Assembly (NCBI GenBank): GCA_021153265.1
Contig: JAGKTU010000016.1
Location: forward strand, 1-33,176
Source: Clostridia bacterium
GTDB taxonomy: Bacteria; Bacillota; Clostridia; Oscillospirales; Oscillospiraceae
DNA length: 33,176 bases
Direction: 5' to 3'
Shown: positions 26,331 to 32,293 of the stretch, in pieces
How positions within the stretch are numbered: the first letter of the stretch is position 1
Layout: every line of letters begins with the position of its first letter
Translations under genes and position numbers: made by a program
The notes under the pieces: model-generated
The model's database searches: none
What the model was told of the DNA's origin: nothing
The model's input: only the letters and a program-made list of their open reading frames with translations

Positions 26331-27302
26331 TTAATTCACATCATTTATTTGCTGCTTTTCGGTCAGCGGATAGCTCAGCAGGGAAGTGCCATCCAGATCG
26401 CAGCGCAGCAAATGAACTGCAGAAATCTGATGATTTTCGTATGTCTTGTAGTAGTAAATACCTGTTTCTGCACTACAGCAGGCAGCGTATCGTGTGATCT
26501 CGCAGGCGTCATTTCCAAGACGGCAGCACCCACGAATCTGCTTGATAGTGTCCAGAATGTGAAAGCATTGGCTGACACTTTCCGACTCGGTGTTCCCGGA
26601 AATGGAGTTCAACTTTCCGAATGCTGCCCGGACAAACCTGGACTGCGAAGAAAGGTCCCCAGGAAGTCCCAGAGCACCCATGCCTCTGCTATATTTGGTG
26701 AGGTTAATCTTATCACAGAAGCGATTTTTAGGTTCATCTGGAGTTAGGTTCAGATAGTTGTTGAGCTGAAAAAGCTGTTCCGGAAAGCTTGGGTTGTTGG
26801 TCAGTATGCCCACCGGATTATCGTAGACAAATAACCCATCTTTCGTGCTTTCCACGGTAACAGCACCGAATTTGTCCGCAATGATCCAATGAAGCTGCGC
26901 CGCAGGAAGATTCCCAAATTTATCGCCGGTAATGTTCACATTTTCCAGCATCGTTTTTGCTTCCTGCAAGCTAGCGCATTGACTAAGAACCCACGAGATA
27001 AACGAATAGTGGGGGATATTGAATTTGTTGTTTATTGCACCACGGTAAAATGCGTTACCTACGAAATTTAATCCCGCCATAGTAAGTCCCTTTTCGTTCA
27101 AAGCATCAAAATACAGTGAATAGCCATCCTCCACCCGCGCCATGCCAATGATGGCGTAGTGACTTTCCAGAGTATTCTTCCCGTCGAAGCACAACGGATA
27201 CCGCCTCGGTGTAATGACCACCGATTGTCCAAAATCATGCTCGTAGTCCAGTGTTCTTCCCAAGTAGAAGCCATTTGTCTGATAGGTAACCGCTGTGCAC
27301 AT
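26331..27302 (-). CDS. Choloylglycine hydrolase (bile salt hydrolase / penicillin V acylase family)
   Basis: A 323-residue N-terminal-nucleophile amidase that would cleave conjugated bile salts or related linear amides. The start at 27302 is chosen since AGGAGG lies 7 bases upstream and it places Cys at position 2, exposed after Met removal as the family needs; an ATG at 27308 would bury it. Key residues fit bile salt hydrolases: C2, R16 and D19 (GRTLDYE), N79 (AGLNF), the TNNP asparagine near 170, and R222 in LPGDLSSQSRFVRAAF, a segment very close to known bile salt hydrolases. No signal peptide, as is usual for these cytoplasmic enzymes. Base composition is lower in GC than the core genes, which could mean acquisition. 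Confidence 0.9.
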   Translation of the reverse strand: MCTAVTYQTNGFYLGRTLDYEHDFGQSVVITPRRYPLCFDGKNTLESHYAIIGMARVEDGYSLYFDALNEKGLTMAGLNFVGNAFYRGAINNKFNIPHYSFISWVLSQCASLQEAKTMLENVNITGDKFGNLPAAQLHWIIADKFGAVTVESTKDGLFVYDNPVGILTNNPSFPEQLFQLNNYLNLTPDEPKNRFCDKINLTKYSRGMGALGLPGDLSSQSRFVRAAFGKLNSISGNTESESVSQCFHILDTIKQIRGCCRLGNDACEITRYAACCSAETGIYYYKTYENHQISAVHLLRCDLDGTSLLSYPLTEKQQINDVN

Positions 27303-27370
27303 ATCCATTCCTCCTGCTGCGTTTGATAATATTATGCCTGCTGGAATGAGAAATACACCACGAAAGATAA

Positions 27371-27400
27371 AGGGCGACCTTCGTAAGAAGGTCGCCCTAT
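27371..27400. terminator. Bidirectional terminator
   Basis: Perfect 11-bp stem AGGGCGACCTT / AAGGTCGCCCT with a 6-base loop, flanked by T-rich sequence on both strands. On the minus strand it lies downstream of the GNAT gene. Confidence 0.8.
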
Positions 27401-27521
27401 TTATGAATTAGTTTGATAATAATGATTCGGTTTATATGGTTTCAAAAGGTCTCGCTTGAAAATGAAGCCATTGGGGCATAGTGAAACCATAGGCGATTAG
27501 ATAAATTGGAATTTGTCTGTA

Positions 27522-27962
27522 TCAAAATGCTTGCACATATATTTTTTCTTCAGAACCCCATGGAGCAATTTTTCGGTCTATTACGCGGAAGCCATATTTT
27601 TCATATAAATTCTCATGGTCACTTACTAAATACACTTTATCAAAATCAACACTTTTAAGATAACCCATTGCATAGGAGATTATTTGTTGGCTTAGTCTAT
27701 TTCCTCTATACGCCTCATCAACAAACATAAAACCAATATAAGGTGTATATGGAACATTGGGGATACAATCTGTTTTTGCAACGGTACAGTATCCACATAT
27801 TTTTTCATTATCTAAGGCAACAATAACTCTTTCCCAATCCTGAAGGGCATTGTTATCCATAGTATTGGCCAACGCCTTTCCAGCTTTCCATGAACAATTT
27901 TCTGCATAATCGCGTACTTTACACCACAATTCGTCTGATGATGTAATAGCTTTATAGTTCAT
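27522..27962 (-). CDS. GNAT-family N-acetyltransferase
   Basis: A 146-residue acetyl-CoA-dependent acetyltransferase. The fold shows in IVALDNEKICGYCTVAKT (strands 2-3), IGFMFVDEAYRGNRLSQQII (strand 4 and the CoA pyrophosphate loop, here RGNRLS in place of the usual Q/RxxGxG/A) and LYEKYGFRVIDRK (the typical C-terminal YEKxGF). The substrate cannot be read from the sequence. GGGGTG lies 6 bases before the ATG. It is strongly AT-rich and lies just outside the tRNA-bounded element, so it may be a separate acquisition. Confidence 0.85.
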   Translation of the reverse strand: MNYKAITSSDELWCKVRDYAENCSWKAGKALANTMDNNALQDWERVIVALDNEKICGYCTVAKTDCIPNVPYTPYIGFMFVDEAYRGNRLSQQIISYAMGYLKSVDFDKVYLVSDHENLYEKYGFRVIDRKIAPWGSEEKIYVQAF

Positions 27963-28037
27963 ATATCACCCCGTCAAATTTAAGTTTGTCTAACTAATTA
28001 TATCACGGGTAAGTGGAAATTCAATATTCAAAAAGGA

Positions 28038-28082
28038 AAGACCGACCATTCTGATACTTTTTGTATCAAAATGATCGGTCTT
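28038..28082 (-). terminator. Terminator of the original tRNA-Pro gene
   Basis: A 20-bp stem (28038-28057 with 28063-28082), with two G-U pairs when read as minus-strand RNA, followed by TTCCTTTTTG. It begins 4 bases after the CCA of the tRNA fragment. Confidence 0.85.
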
Positions 28083-28085
28083 ATA

Positions 28086-28149
28086 TGGTCGGAGTGTCGG
28101 GATTCGAACCCGAGGCCTCTTGGACCCGAACCAAGCGCGATACCAAACT
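28086..28149 (-). pseudogene. 5'-truncated tRNA-Pro(CGG): element attachment site
   Basis: Read on the minus strand, this has the D-loop GG and 3' D-stem side, a five-pair anticodon stem CTTGG/CCAAG with loop TTCGGGT (anticodon CGG, proline), a T-arm TCGGG-TTCGAAT-CCCGA, the acceptor 3' strand CACTCCG, discriminator A and encoded CCA. The acceptor 5' strand (CGGAGTG expected) and 5' D-stem are absent; the sequence diverges at about 28149. A tRNA 3' end kept without its 5' end is the usual distal scar of an element integrated into a tRNA gene. The intact copy would lie beyond the right edge. Confidence 0.85.
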
Positions 28150-28214
28150 TGGATAAGTTGGAACGTGCAAAATGTTCTGATAAAGCACCGATTAGCAGTA
28201 GTTTTTACAACAAT

Positions 28215-28243
28215 ATTATAACAAATCATAAAGCAGAATGCAA
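28215..28243 (-). promoter_or_regulatory. Promoter facing the tRNA-Pro fragment
   Basis: Minus strand TTGCAT (28243-28238), 17 bases, perfect TATAAT (28220-28215). The transcript would start near 28208 and run through the tRNA fragment to the terminator at 28038. Confidence 0.65.
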
Positions 28244-28278
28244 GGAGAAATGTTTGTTTTCTCCCTCTTTTTTGCGAC

Positions 28279-28366
28279 TTGTTGACCATTTGTTGACCTA
28301 AATAAAGGTCAATAAATCAAGTAGAATCAACGCCTTTTTATGATAATGAAACATCTTTTGTTGACC
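28279..28366. repeat. TTGTTGACC repeats near the attachment site
   Basis: Direct copies at 28279-28287, 28290-28298 and 28358-28366, and an inverted GGTCAA at 28307-28312. The first two are spaced 11 bp apart, one helical turn. Candidate integrase or excisionase arm sites. Confidence 0.5.
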
Positions 28367-28538
28367 TTGAATCTGCGGCAATATGTTTCTTCGAAACTAG
28401 AACACATCGCAAGTGTTCCTTCGTTTTCGGTGTTATATAAACTATTGAGGAATACGTAGTATGCAGAAGGCGCGAAAGCATAAGAAAATCGAACTTCTCG
28501 AACAAGAAACCACGTCTAAACACATCTAATTATACCTA

Positions 28539-28567
28539 TTTACAAACAAATTAAGTTATGTTATAAT
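28539..28567 (+). promoter_or_regulatory. Promoter of the paralogue operon
   Basis: TTTACA (28539-28544), 17 bases, perfect TATAAT (28562-28567). Transcription should begin near 28574, at the edge of the palindrome that follows. Confidence 0.85.
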
Positions 28568-28575
28568 ACTGTCAC

Positions 28576-28597
28576 AAGGTAAGTGGCCACTAACCTT
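28576..28597. promoter_or_regulatory. 22-bp palindromic operator candidate
   Basis: AAGGT-A-AGTGGCCACT-A-ACCTT is symmetric apart from one base on each side (positions 6 and 17). It lies at about +3 to +24 of the predicted transcript, a typical repressor position. It has no loop, so it suits a protein dimer better than an RNA hairpin. Confidence 0.65.
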
Positions 28598-28663
28598 TCA
28601 AACCAAATCAAAAATTGCGGTCAAGCACCGCGCCCGCCGATATGGCAGAAAGGTTATCTTACT

Positions 28664-29095
28664 ATGAAACGAGAAAAGAAATACTGTTACCGAGTAGATT
28701 TCGAAAATGAATCGATCGAAATCTCCAAGACTTTTGCAACCGCAGCACAGAAAATCAAGACTTCCGCATACAAGCAGTTGATGGATGTAAGAAAAGCATA
28801 TCCCGGCTTTAGCATCGTCATCTATGCAACCGAAATCACAGAAAGCAAGCAGAAATACAAGGGTCTGAACTTTGACGAAATGCGCCGCTGCATTATTGAA
28901 TGGGATGGCGAAGGCTCTGCCAACCTTTCCGTACTCGACAAGGCGGTCGCGGATAAAGTTCCCTATCCCAAGGTCAAGAAATGGTATTTGGGTATCTATG
29001 GCGCACACTACACCCGTGCCGCTGATGTTACTATGCCCACAGAGGAAGATGCCGCGGCCGTCGGAAATGCCGACACCGCCGCAGAAAACTGCTGA
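28664..29095 (+). CDS. Unknown protein, paralogue 1 of tandem pair
   Basis: A 143-residue soluble protein of unknown function. The ATG at 28664 follows AGAAAGG; an upstream in-frame start (28583) lies at the operator and has no ribosome site. The N-terminal half reads IEISKTFATAAQKIKTSAYK then LMDVRKAYPGFSIVIY; the middle has KYKGLNFDEMRRCI and the end has VPYPKVKKWYLGIYG. The next gene has the same order of segments, so the two are paralogues. I recall this segment pattern from unnamed proteins of Clostridia mobile elements, but no function is known to me. No membrane helix, signal or catalytic motif is visible. The last 20 residues are Ala-rich and acidic. Confidence 0.72.
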   Translation: MKREKKYCYRVDFENESIEISKTFATAAQKIKTSAYKQLMDVRKAYPGFSIVIYATEITESKQKYKGLNFDEMRRCIIEWDGEGSANLSVLDKAVADKVPYPKVKKWYLGIYGAHYTRAADVTMPTEEDAAAVGNADTAAENC

Positions 29096-29115
29096 TTGCG
29101 AAAGGAGAAAGAACT

Positions 29116-29538
29116 ATGGAAAAGTCTATTGTACGTCCTGGCTATAAGTTTGATCACGTCAACTGCCGGATTATCATCACCCGTGAATTTCACAAGAAAG
29201 CGAACGTCTTTGAAAGTGATGAATACAAGACCCTTCAGAAGCTTCGCAAGGCGTTGCCCAACTATGCCGTGGTATTCACCGCGCCCCACCGGAAAAACTC
29301 TGTCAAAAGCCGTATGACCCTTGAACGGATGATTCGCTACATCGAAAAGCAACCGGAACACGAAAGCATAATGTCCGATCTGTACAAGGTACGTTTCCCG
29401 GAAGATTGTGCTGTCCCCGCGCCCTTTAGTGTAGTCAAGCAATGGTTCTTCCGCCGTTTCCCCAACTATGGACGGATGACCCCCTTTGACGAGAATGGGC
29501 AACTCATTGAAAATGAAATGGTGGCGGCACTCGTATGA
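29116..29538 (+). CDS. Unknown protein, paralogue 2 of tandem pair
   Basis: A 140-residue protein 20 bases after paralogue 1, with AAAGGAG before the ATG. Shared positions: IIITREFHKKANVFESDEYK (IEISKTF...YK in the first), LRKALPNYAVVF (VRKAYPGFSIVI), MTLERMIRYIE (LNFDEMRRCIIE) and VPAPFSVVKQWFFRRFP (VPYPKVKKWYLGIYG). The C-terminal extension differs. The pattern, a beta-rich N-terminal half followed by a helical segment and a Trp-aromatic motif, suggests a shared fold of unknown role. It is followed by a hairpin, so the pair forms a closed operon. Confidence 0.75.
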   Translation: MEKSIVRPGYKFDHVNCRIIITREFHKKANVFESDEYKTLQKLRKALPNYAVVFTAPHRKNSVKSRMTLERMIRYIEKQPEHESIMSDLYKVRFPEDCAVPAPFSVVKQWFFRRFPNYGRMTPFDENGQLIENEMVAALV

Positions 29539-29553
29539 CCGCCCACATAAGAC

Positions 29554-29590
29554 GAAAACGAGCAGTTCTTTTTCTGAACTGCTCGTTTTC
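29554..29590 (+). terminator. Terminator of the paralogue operon
   Basis: Perfect 15-bp stem GAAAACGAGCAGTTC / GAACTGCTCGTTTTC with a 7-base loop. The T-run is within the 3' arm; it may also end the minus-strand rep operon, which stops at 29593. Confidence 0.75.
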
Positions 29591-29592
29591 CG

Positions 29593-29955
29593 TTATATAG
29601 AAAAGCGGTCAAGCCGTTTTCGGATTTCCCGCATAATGCTTTCTGCAACTGCCCTTTGTGTTCTACTGTCCCGCCATATCTTTTCGCCGTTATGGAATGC
29701 GATCTCCACAACTGTTGCCACATCAAAGGCAATGGCGCGGAGCAAATCATCCCATGCTTGCTATAATGCCGCCATTTGAATCTGTGGCACAATGGCGGCA
29801 AGTTTACGGTCTGCGATTTCTTCGGCTATCCGTTCCATTTCTGCCCGGTGTTCTTCCGCTCTGCCGCCGTGTCCGTCCTATGTGTTGCGCCGCCAAATAT
29901 AACCGCCGTTTCCATCTTCGCTATATGTTCCGTTAGAACTGTAATTGATTATCAT
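29593..29955 (-). pseudogene. Unknown element protein with two in-frame TAG codons
   Basis: From the ATG at 29955 (GGAGAGG upstream) the frame runs 120 codons to TAA, interrupted only by TAG at codon 26 (29878-29880) and codon 65 (29761-29763). Coding character persists after each TAG: GRAEEHRAEMERIAEEIADR, then QIQMAAL, then QAWDDLLRAIAFDVATVVEI and HNGEKIWRDSRTQRAVAESI. Reading both as glutamine gives a smooth, mostly helical protein. It is either a decaying gene with two CAG-to-TAG changes or a gene read through amber codons. No frameshift is seen. Family not recognised. Its start overlaps the end of the small gene upstream. Confidence 0.55.
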
Positions 29956-30097
29956 TTGCTATCCTCTCCTTGCCCGGTGGCGGGTGGTTTTGGTACTGGC
30001 AGAACTGCCGTTTTGAAAACGCACACACCTTGGCTACATCGTTCCACGAACTGAAAGTCCCGGATTCTATCGGCTTGCCGATAGAATCCAAAAACAT
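29933..30097 (-). CDS. Small unknown protein coupled to the rep-like gene
   Basis: A 54-residue frame that begins MFLDSIGKPIESGTFSSWND and continues with VAKVCAFSKRQFCQYQNHPP. Its ATG overlaps the stop of the rep-like gene (TGATG), and its 3' end overlaps the next gene by 23 bases, which is typical of a compact element operon. The ribosome site is weak, so translation is probably coupled. A 28-bp palindrome (30062-30089) is embedded in its 5' end. No known family recognised. Confidence rests on the overlaps at both ends. Confidence 0.5.
   Translation of the reverse strand: MFLDSIGKPIESGTFSSWNDVAKVCAFSKRQFCQYQNHPPPGKERIANDNQLQF
30062..30089. repeat. 28-bp perfect palindrome
   Basis: GGATTCTATCGGC (30062-30074) and its exact complement (30077-30089) around a TT centre. 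It has no T-run on either strand, so it is not a standard terminator. It lies right after the rep-like gene. Confidence 0.6.
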
Positions 30098-30600
30098 CAA
30101 AATCCCAAATCACTATAAGACCGCCTTTGTCCTTGCCCTTTCCGATAATCAGAAGATGTATTATCTTCTATTATATCTGTATTATATATATTATTTCTCT
30201 GTGGGTTTGCCGTATATCCTTTCGGATTTCCATACTTTGCGTTCTGAAATCCGGGCGCGGGCGTCGTATTTTCCGTAAAATAGAATTCTGAATAACCGGA
30301 AGTCGGATTTTCCGTAAGCGCGTTTTCATAGAAGATATACAGATTGCTGCCCGGTTGCGATTGCCGCAAATATCCGTTTGCTATCAAGTCTTTTATTCCA
30401 TCGTAATAACTATCCTTTCGGATACCCCACTCGGCGCAATCCACACGGCTCAAACCAAAACGATACTGCTCTTGGTTCTTGTTGCAATAAAGCCACATCT
30501 TTAGTCCTGACCCTTTCAAACAGTTCATTGCTTGCCGCAATGCGTCAAGATTGGTTGTGGAGAAAAGATGTTCTTTGTTTCTTGGTGTTCTTTTTGCGAC
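30097..30600 (-). CDS. Replication-initiator-like winged-helix protein, non-canonical 5' end
   Basis: The protein resembles initiator/helix-turn-helix proteins of Clostridia plasmids and elements: TPRNKEHLFSTTNLDALRQA, MNCLKGSGLKMWLYCNKNQE, WGIRKDSYYDGIKDLIANGY (recognition-helix region) and LRQSQPGSNLYIFYENA, then a polar low-complexity tail. The natural N-terminus is unclear. Codons in frame run back to GTC at 30600, preceded by AAAAAGAGG at good spacing, where an ATG or GTG would be expected; just before it is TAG (30601-30603). Beyond the TAG the frame continues to an ATG at 30630 with AAGGAGG. The first legal start inside the gene is TTG 30540, which removes about 20 conserved-looking residues. 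So the gene is either start-mutated, read through TAG, or begins at a near-cognate codon. Confidence 0.6.
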   Translation of the reverse strand, partial: VAKRTPRNKEHLFSTTNLDALRQAMNCLKGSGLKMWLYCNKNQEQYRFGLSRVDCAEWGIRKDSYYDGIKDLIANGYLRQSQPGSNLYIFYENALTENPTSGYSEFYFTENTTPAPGFQNAKYGNPKGYTANPQRNNIYNTDIIEDNTSSDYRKGQGQRRSYSDLGF

Positions 30601-30868
30601 CTATACCTCTTTTTGATTTGGAAATGTCATTGCATTTTCCTCCTTGTATAATAATTACGAAAAAGAGGCGGGAGCGGGAAATTCTGAATCATACCGGTGG
30701 CGGGATTCGGATTTTCCGCTCCGGCGCATATTACGTATTCATATAAGCACCCCTTCTACTTATAAGTGTACGTAATTGTGGGACAGTAAACTAAATTGCA
30801 GCCATCTGTTTGACCCGTGGCGGCACGCGCTTTTTCAGAAAATCCCCGGCGTATTACCTCTCTTTTCT
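30601..30868 (-). promoter_or_regulatory. Rep-operon leader with stacked mini-ORFs
   Basis: The 5' leader of the rep-like gene (about 240 bases). It contains a three-codon ORF (ATG-AAT-ACG-TAA, 30742-30731) with GGGG 7 bases upstream, a 24-codon ORF (30729-30655), a 21-codon ORF (30692-30627) that overlaps the next start as ATGA, and a nine-codon ORF MTFPNQKEV (30630-30601) with AAGGAGG, ending in TAG just before the rep frame. Such an arrangement could attenuate rep translation. Confidence 0.45.
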
Positions 30869-30874
30869 AAATAT

Positions 30875-30904
30875 ATTATACCACAGATTTTCTGAATTTC
30901 CCAA
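30875..30904 (-). promoter_or_regulatory. Promoter of the rep-like operon
   Basis: Minus strand TTGGGA (30904-30899), 18 bases, perfect TATAAT (30880-30875). Confidence 0.65.
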
Positions 30905-30949
30905 TTTTGCCCCGTGTCAAATTTCTGCTTGCCGCTACGTTTACATAGC

Positions 30950-30973
30950 AAAACCCTCCCCAAAAGGGGAGGG
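30950..30973 (-). terminator. Terminator of the zinc-motif membrane protein gene
   Basis: CCCTCCCC-TTTT-GGGGAGGG on the minus strand (30973-30954) followed by TTTTGC, about 45 bases after the stop codon. Confidence 0.75.
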
Positions 30974-31017
30974 AGGTGTTTCAAATAGCTCTACTATGCT
31001 TGTCGTTGCTAAAATTC

Positions 31018-31890
31018 CTAAAATGAACTTGTTGGTACGAATTCAACTTCACCGGTCTGCTGATTGAGTATAACGTTGTACATCGCATTGTTGCGTGGAT
31101 TATAGTAATATAGAATGCCGTCATCAAAACCACATCCAACGTGGCATTTTATTTTTGTTGGTTTTTCTATATGTAGGTATAGAATCTGGCCGCGTGTACC
31201 ATCTCCCAATAATGCGCCTGTTTTGTCATCTGTAAAGATATATTTTTCGTTAGAAAGATTTGTTTGATCCGAATCTTCCACTTGACTTGTGCCGAGGAGT
31301 TTTACCCTTATAGTATAATTGGCTGGATTCTTATAATTATCCGGAAGAGTGCTTTTGGCAACTTTATCAGGTGTACTATCTGCGGGATTACCCTTCTTTG
31401 ATGTACATTTCTTCTTAATGCTTCTTGTTCCGAGAATTATCGCAACACCAGATGATGCAATTAACACACCAAGCCAAGTATAAGATTCTGCCGTGTATCT
31501 TGCGTCAGAACCGCTTGCTCCACCATTACCATGACATAATGAGCAAACCTTACCAAAGGCTATTCCGCTGCCACCACATAATCCACACTCGGTGAATGTA
31601 TCAACATAGCCTGTTGGCCCAAGCAAAAAGCAGAATATAAACATCAAAAAACCAATTATTATCATTGCGACAGATAAACCAATAGAGATTTTAGTTATTG
31701 TTCGTGCTTTTTCTTTTTGTGGTTGATTGTCGGCTTTTTTGTAAATTGCGCTTATTAAAAACAATATGCCAACGGTTAACGCAATCATAAGAATAGAATA
31801 GAACCAGCCTACTTGAAAGAAAGCAGCGATAGTTAATCCTATCCAGAATACTGCGGCTATAAATCCTCCCATTATGAGAATTCCTTCCAT
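31018..31890 (-). CDS. Membrane protein with DnaJ-like zinc motif
   Basis: A 290-residue protein. Four hydrophobic helices (about 5-25, 30-49, 68-90, 137-154) are followed by a polar C-terminal domain of about 130 residues. Between helices 3 and 4, C102-x2-C105-GGSG and C116-x2-C119-HGNG copy the CxxCxGxG zinc repeat of DnaJ, a motif that often binds Zn and unfolded protein. The C-terminal domain (YTIRVKLLGTSQ, TGALLGDGTRGQILYLHIEK, GGxVxF-like end) is beta-rich and unrecognised. The start at 31890 has AAAGG about 12 bases upstream. No promoter is seen directly in front; expression may depend on readthrough of the terminator at 32091. It ends in TAG. Confidence 0.75.
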   Translation of the reverse strand: MEGILIMGGFIAAVFWIGLTIAAFFQVGWFYSILMIALTVGILFLISAIYKKADNQPQKEKARTITKISIGLSVAMIIIGFLMFIFCFLLGPTGYVDTFTECGLCGGSGIAFGKVCSLCHGNGGASGSDARYTAESYTWLGVLIASSGVAIILGTRSIKKKCTSKKGNPADSTPDKVAKSTLPDNYKNPANYTIRVKLLGTSQVEDSDQTNLSNEKYIFTDDKTGALLGDGTRGQILYLHIEKPTKIKCHVGCGFDDGILYYYNPRNNAMYNVILNQQTGEVEFVPTSSF

Positions 31891-32090
31891 AATGCGTTCA
31901 ATCCTTTCTCGTTGTTATTTGTGTTAAATCTTTTTTTGAGAAAACACGTGCTATGCGCACGGCATCTTTATGCTCAAACACATAGCGAGTAACTGTGCTG
32001 CGGACGCGCTTGCAAAGCTGCCGTATTGCTGATAATGCGGACCAGTTTTGATGGGGTATGCTTGTAATTATATTTGTACCGACCTCCCCT
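31891..32090. other. Untranslated stretch upstream of the zinc-motif gene
   Basis: No gene with a ribosome site is visible. It contains a short hairpin (CGTGC-TATGC-GCACG near 31947-31961). It may be leader RNA if transcription passes the terminator at 32091. Confidence 0.4.
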
Positions 32091-32125
32091 GAAAATAAAA
32101 AGTGCGGCTACCGAAGTAACCGCAC
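32091..32125 (-). terminator. Intrinsic terminator with UUCG loop
   Basis: Minus strand GTGCGG-TTAC-TTCG-GTAG-CCGCAC followed by TTTTTATTTT. The UUCG tetraloop and T-run make this a textbook terminator. Confidence 0.88.
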
Positions 32126-32287
32126 AAAAAACACAAACTCCGATAGTCGCCAAACTAATCAATATAACAAGCATCGCTGTGTTTATACCGATGGAATTTG
32201 CATTTTTATCAAATTCAAGGCATAAACACAATAGGGTATAATCCCCCCTATGTTAACGATACTTTTTCATTATTTGATTAGTTTGGC
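32091..32287 (-). ncRNA. Candidate small RNA or attenuated leader
   Basis: The span between a consensus minus-strand promoter (32294-32322) and a complete intrinsic terminator (32091-32125), giving a predicted transcript of about 195 bases. It contains no ATG-initiated ORF with a ribosome site that ends before the terminator. A weak TTG-start frame runs across the terminator itself, which argues against it. It could be an independent small RNA or a transcription-attenuated leader of the zinc-motif gene at 31890. Confidence 0.45.
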
Positions 32288-32293
32288 ATAGAT

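Larger units (their letters stand above)
28150..28538. other. Gene-free left arm of the element
   Basis: About 390 bases without a convincing gene. It holds a minus-strand promoter (28215-28243), three direct copies and one inverted partial copy of TTGTTGACC (28279-28366), and a GAACAC/GTGTTC inverted repeat (28400-28418). Short reading frames here lack ribosome sites and family features. Confidence 0.6.

Noticed and set aside
27990..28289. A 99-codon minus-strand frame across the tRNA region
   Set aside because: Its C-terminal part (WFGSKRPRVRIPTLRP) is the well-known false translation of a tRNA 3' end.
28338..28523. A 61-codon minus-strand frame in the element's left arm
   Set aside because: No ribosome site, no domain, and composition expected for non-coding AT-rich DNA.
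28576..28597. The palindrome as an RNA terminator or riboswitch stem
   Set aside because: It has almost no loop and no T-run; a protein operator fits better.
29466..30746. Several 60-120 codon plus-strand frames opposite the rep-like operon
   Set aside because: They lack ribosome sites and family features, while the minus strand shows overlapping, coupled frames with Shine-Dalgarno sites.
29593..31890. Whole-element reassignment of TAG to glutamine
   Set aside because: The 31018 gene ends in TAG next to a good terminator with several further TAGs in frame beyond, and core genes dnaE and the Nudix gene also stop at TAG, so a general reassignment is not supported; only local readthrough or decay remains open.
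31974..32231. An 85-codon minus-strand frame with a hydrophobic middle
   Set aside because: It starts at TTG without a proper ribosome site and its hydrophobic stretch is the translation of a textbook UUCG terminator and T-run at 32091-32125.
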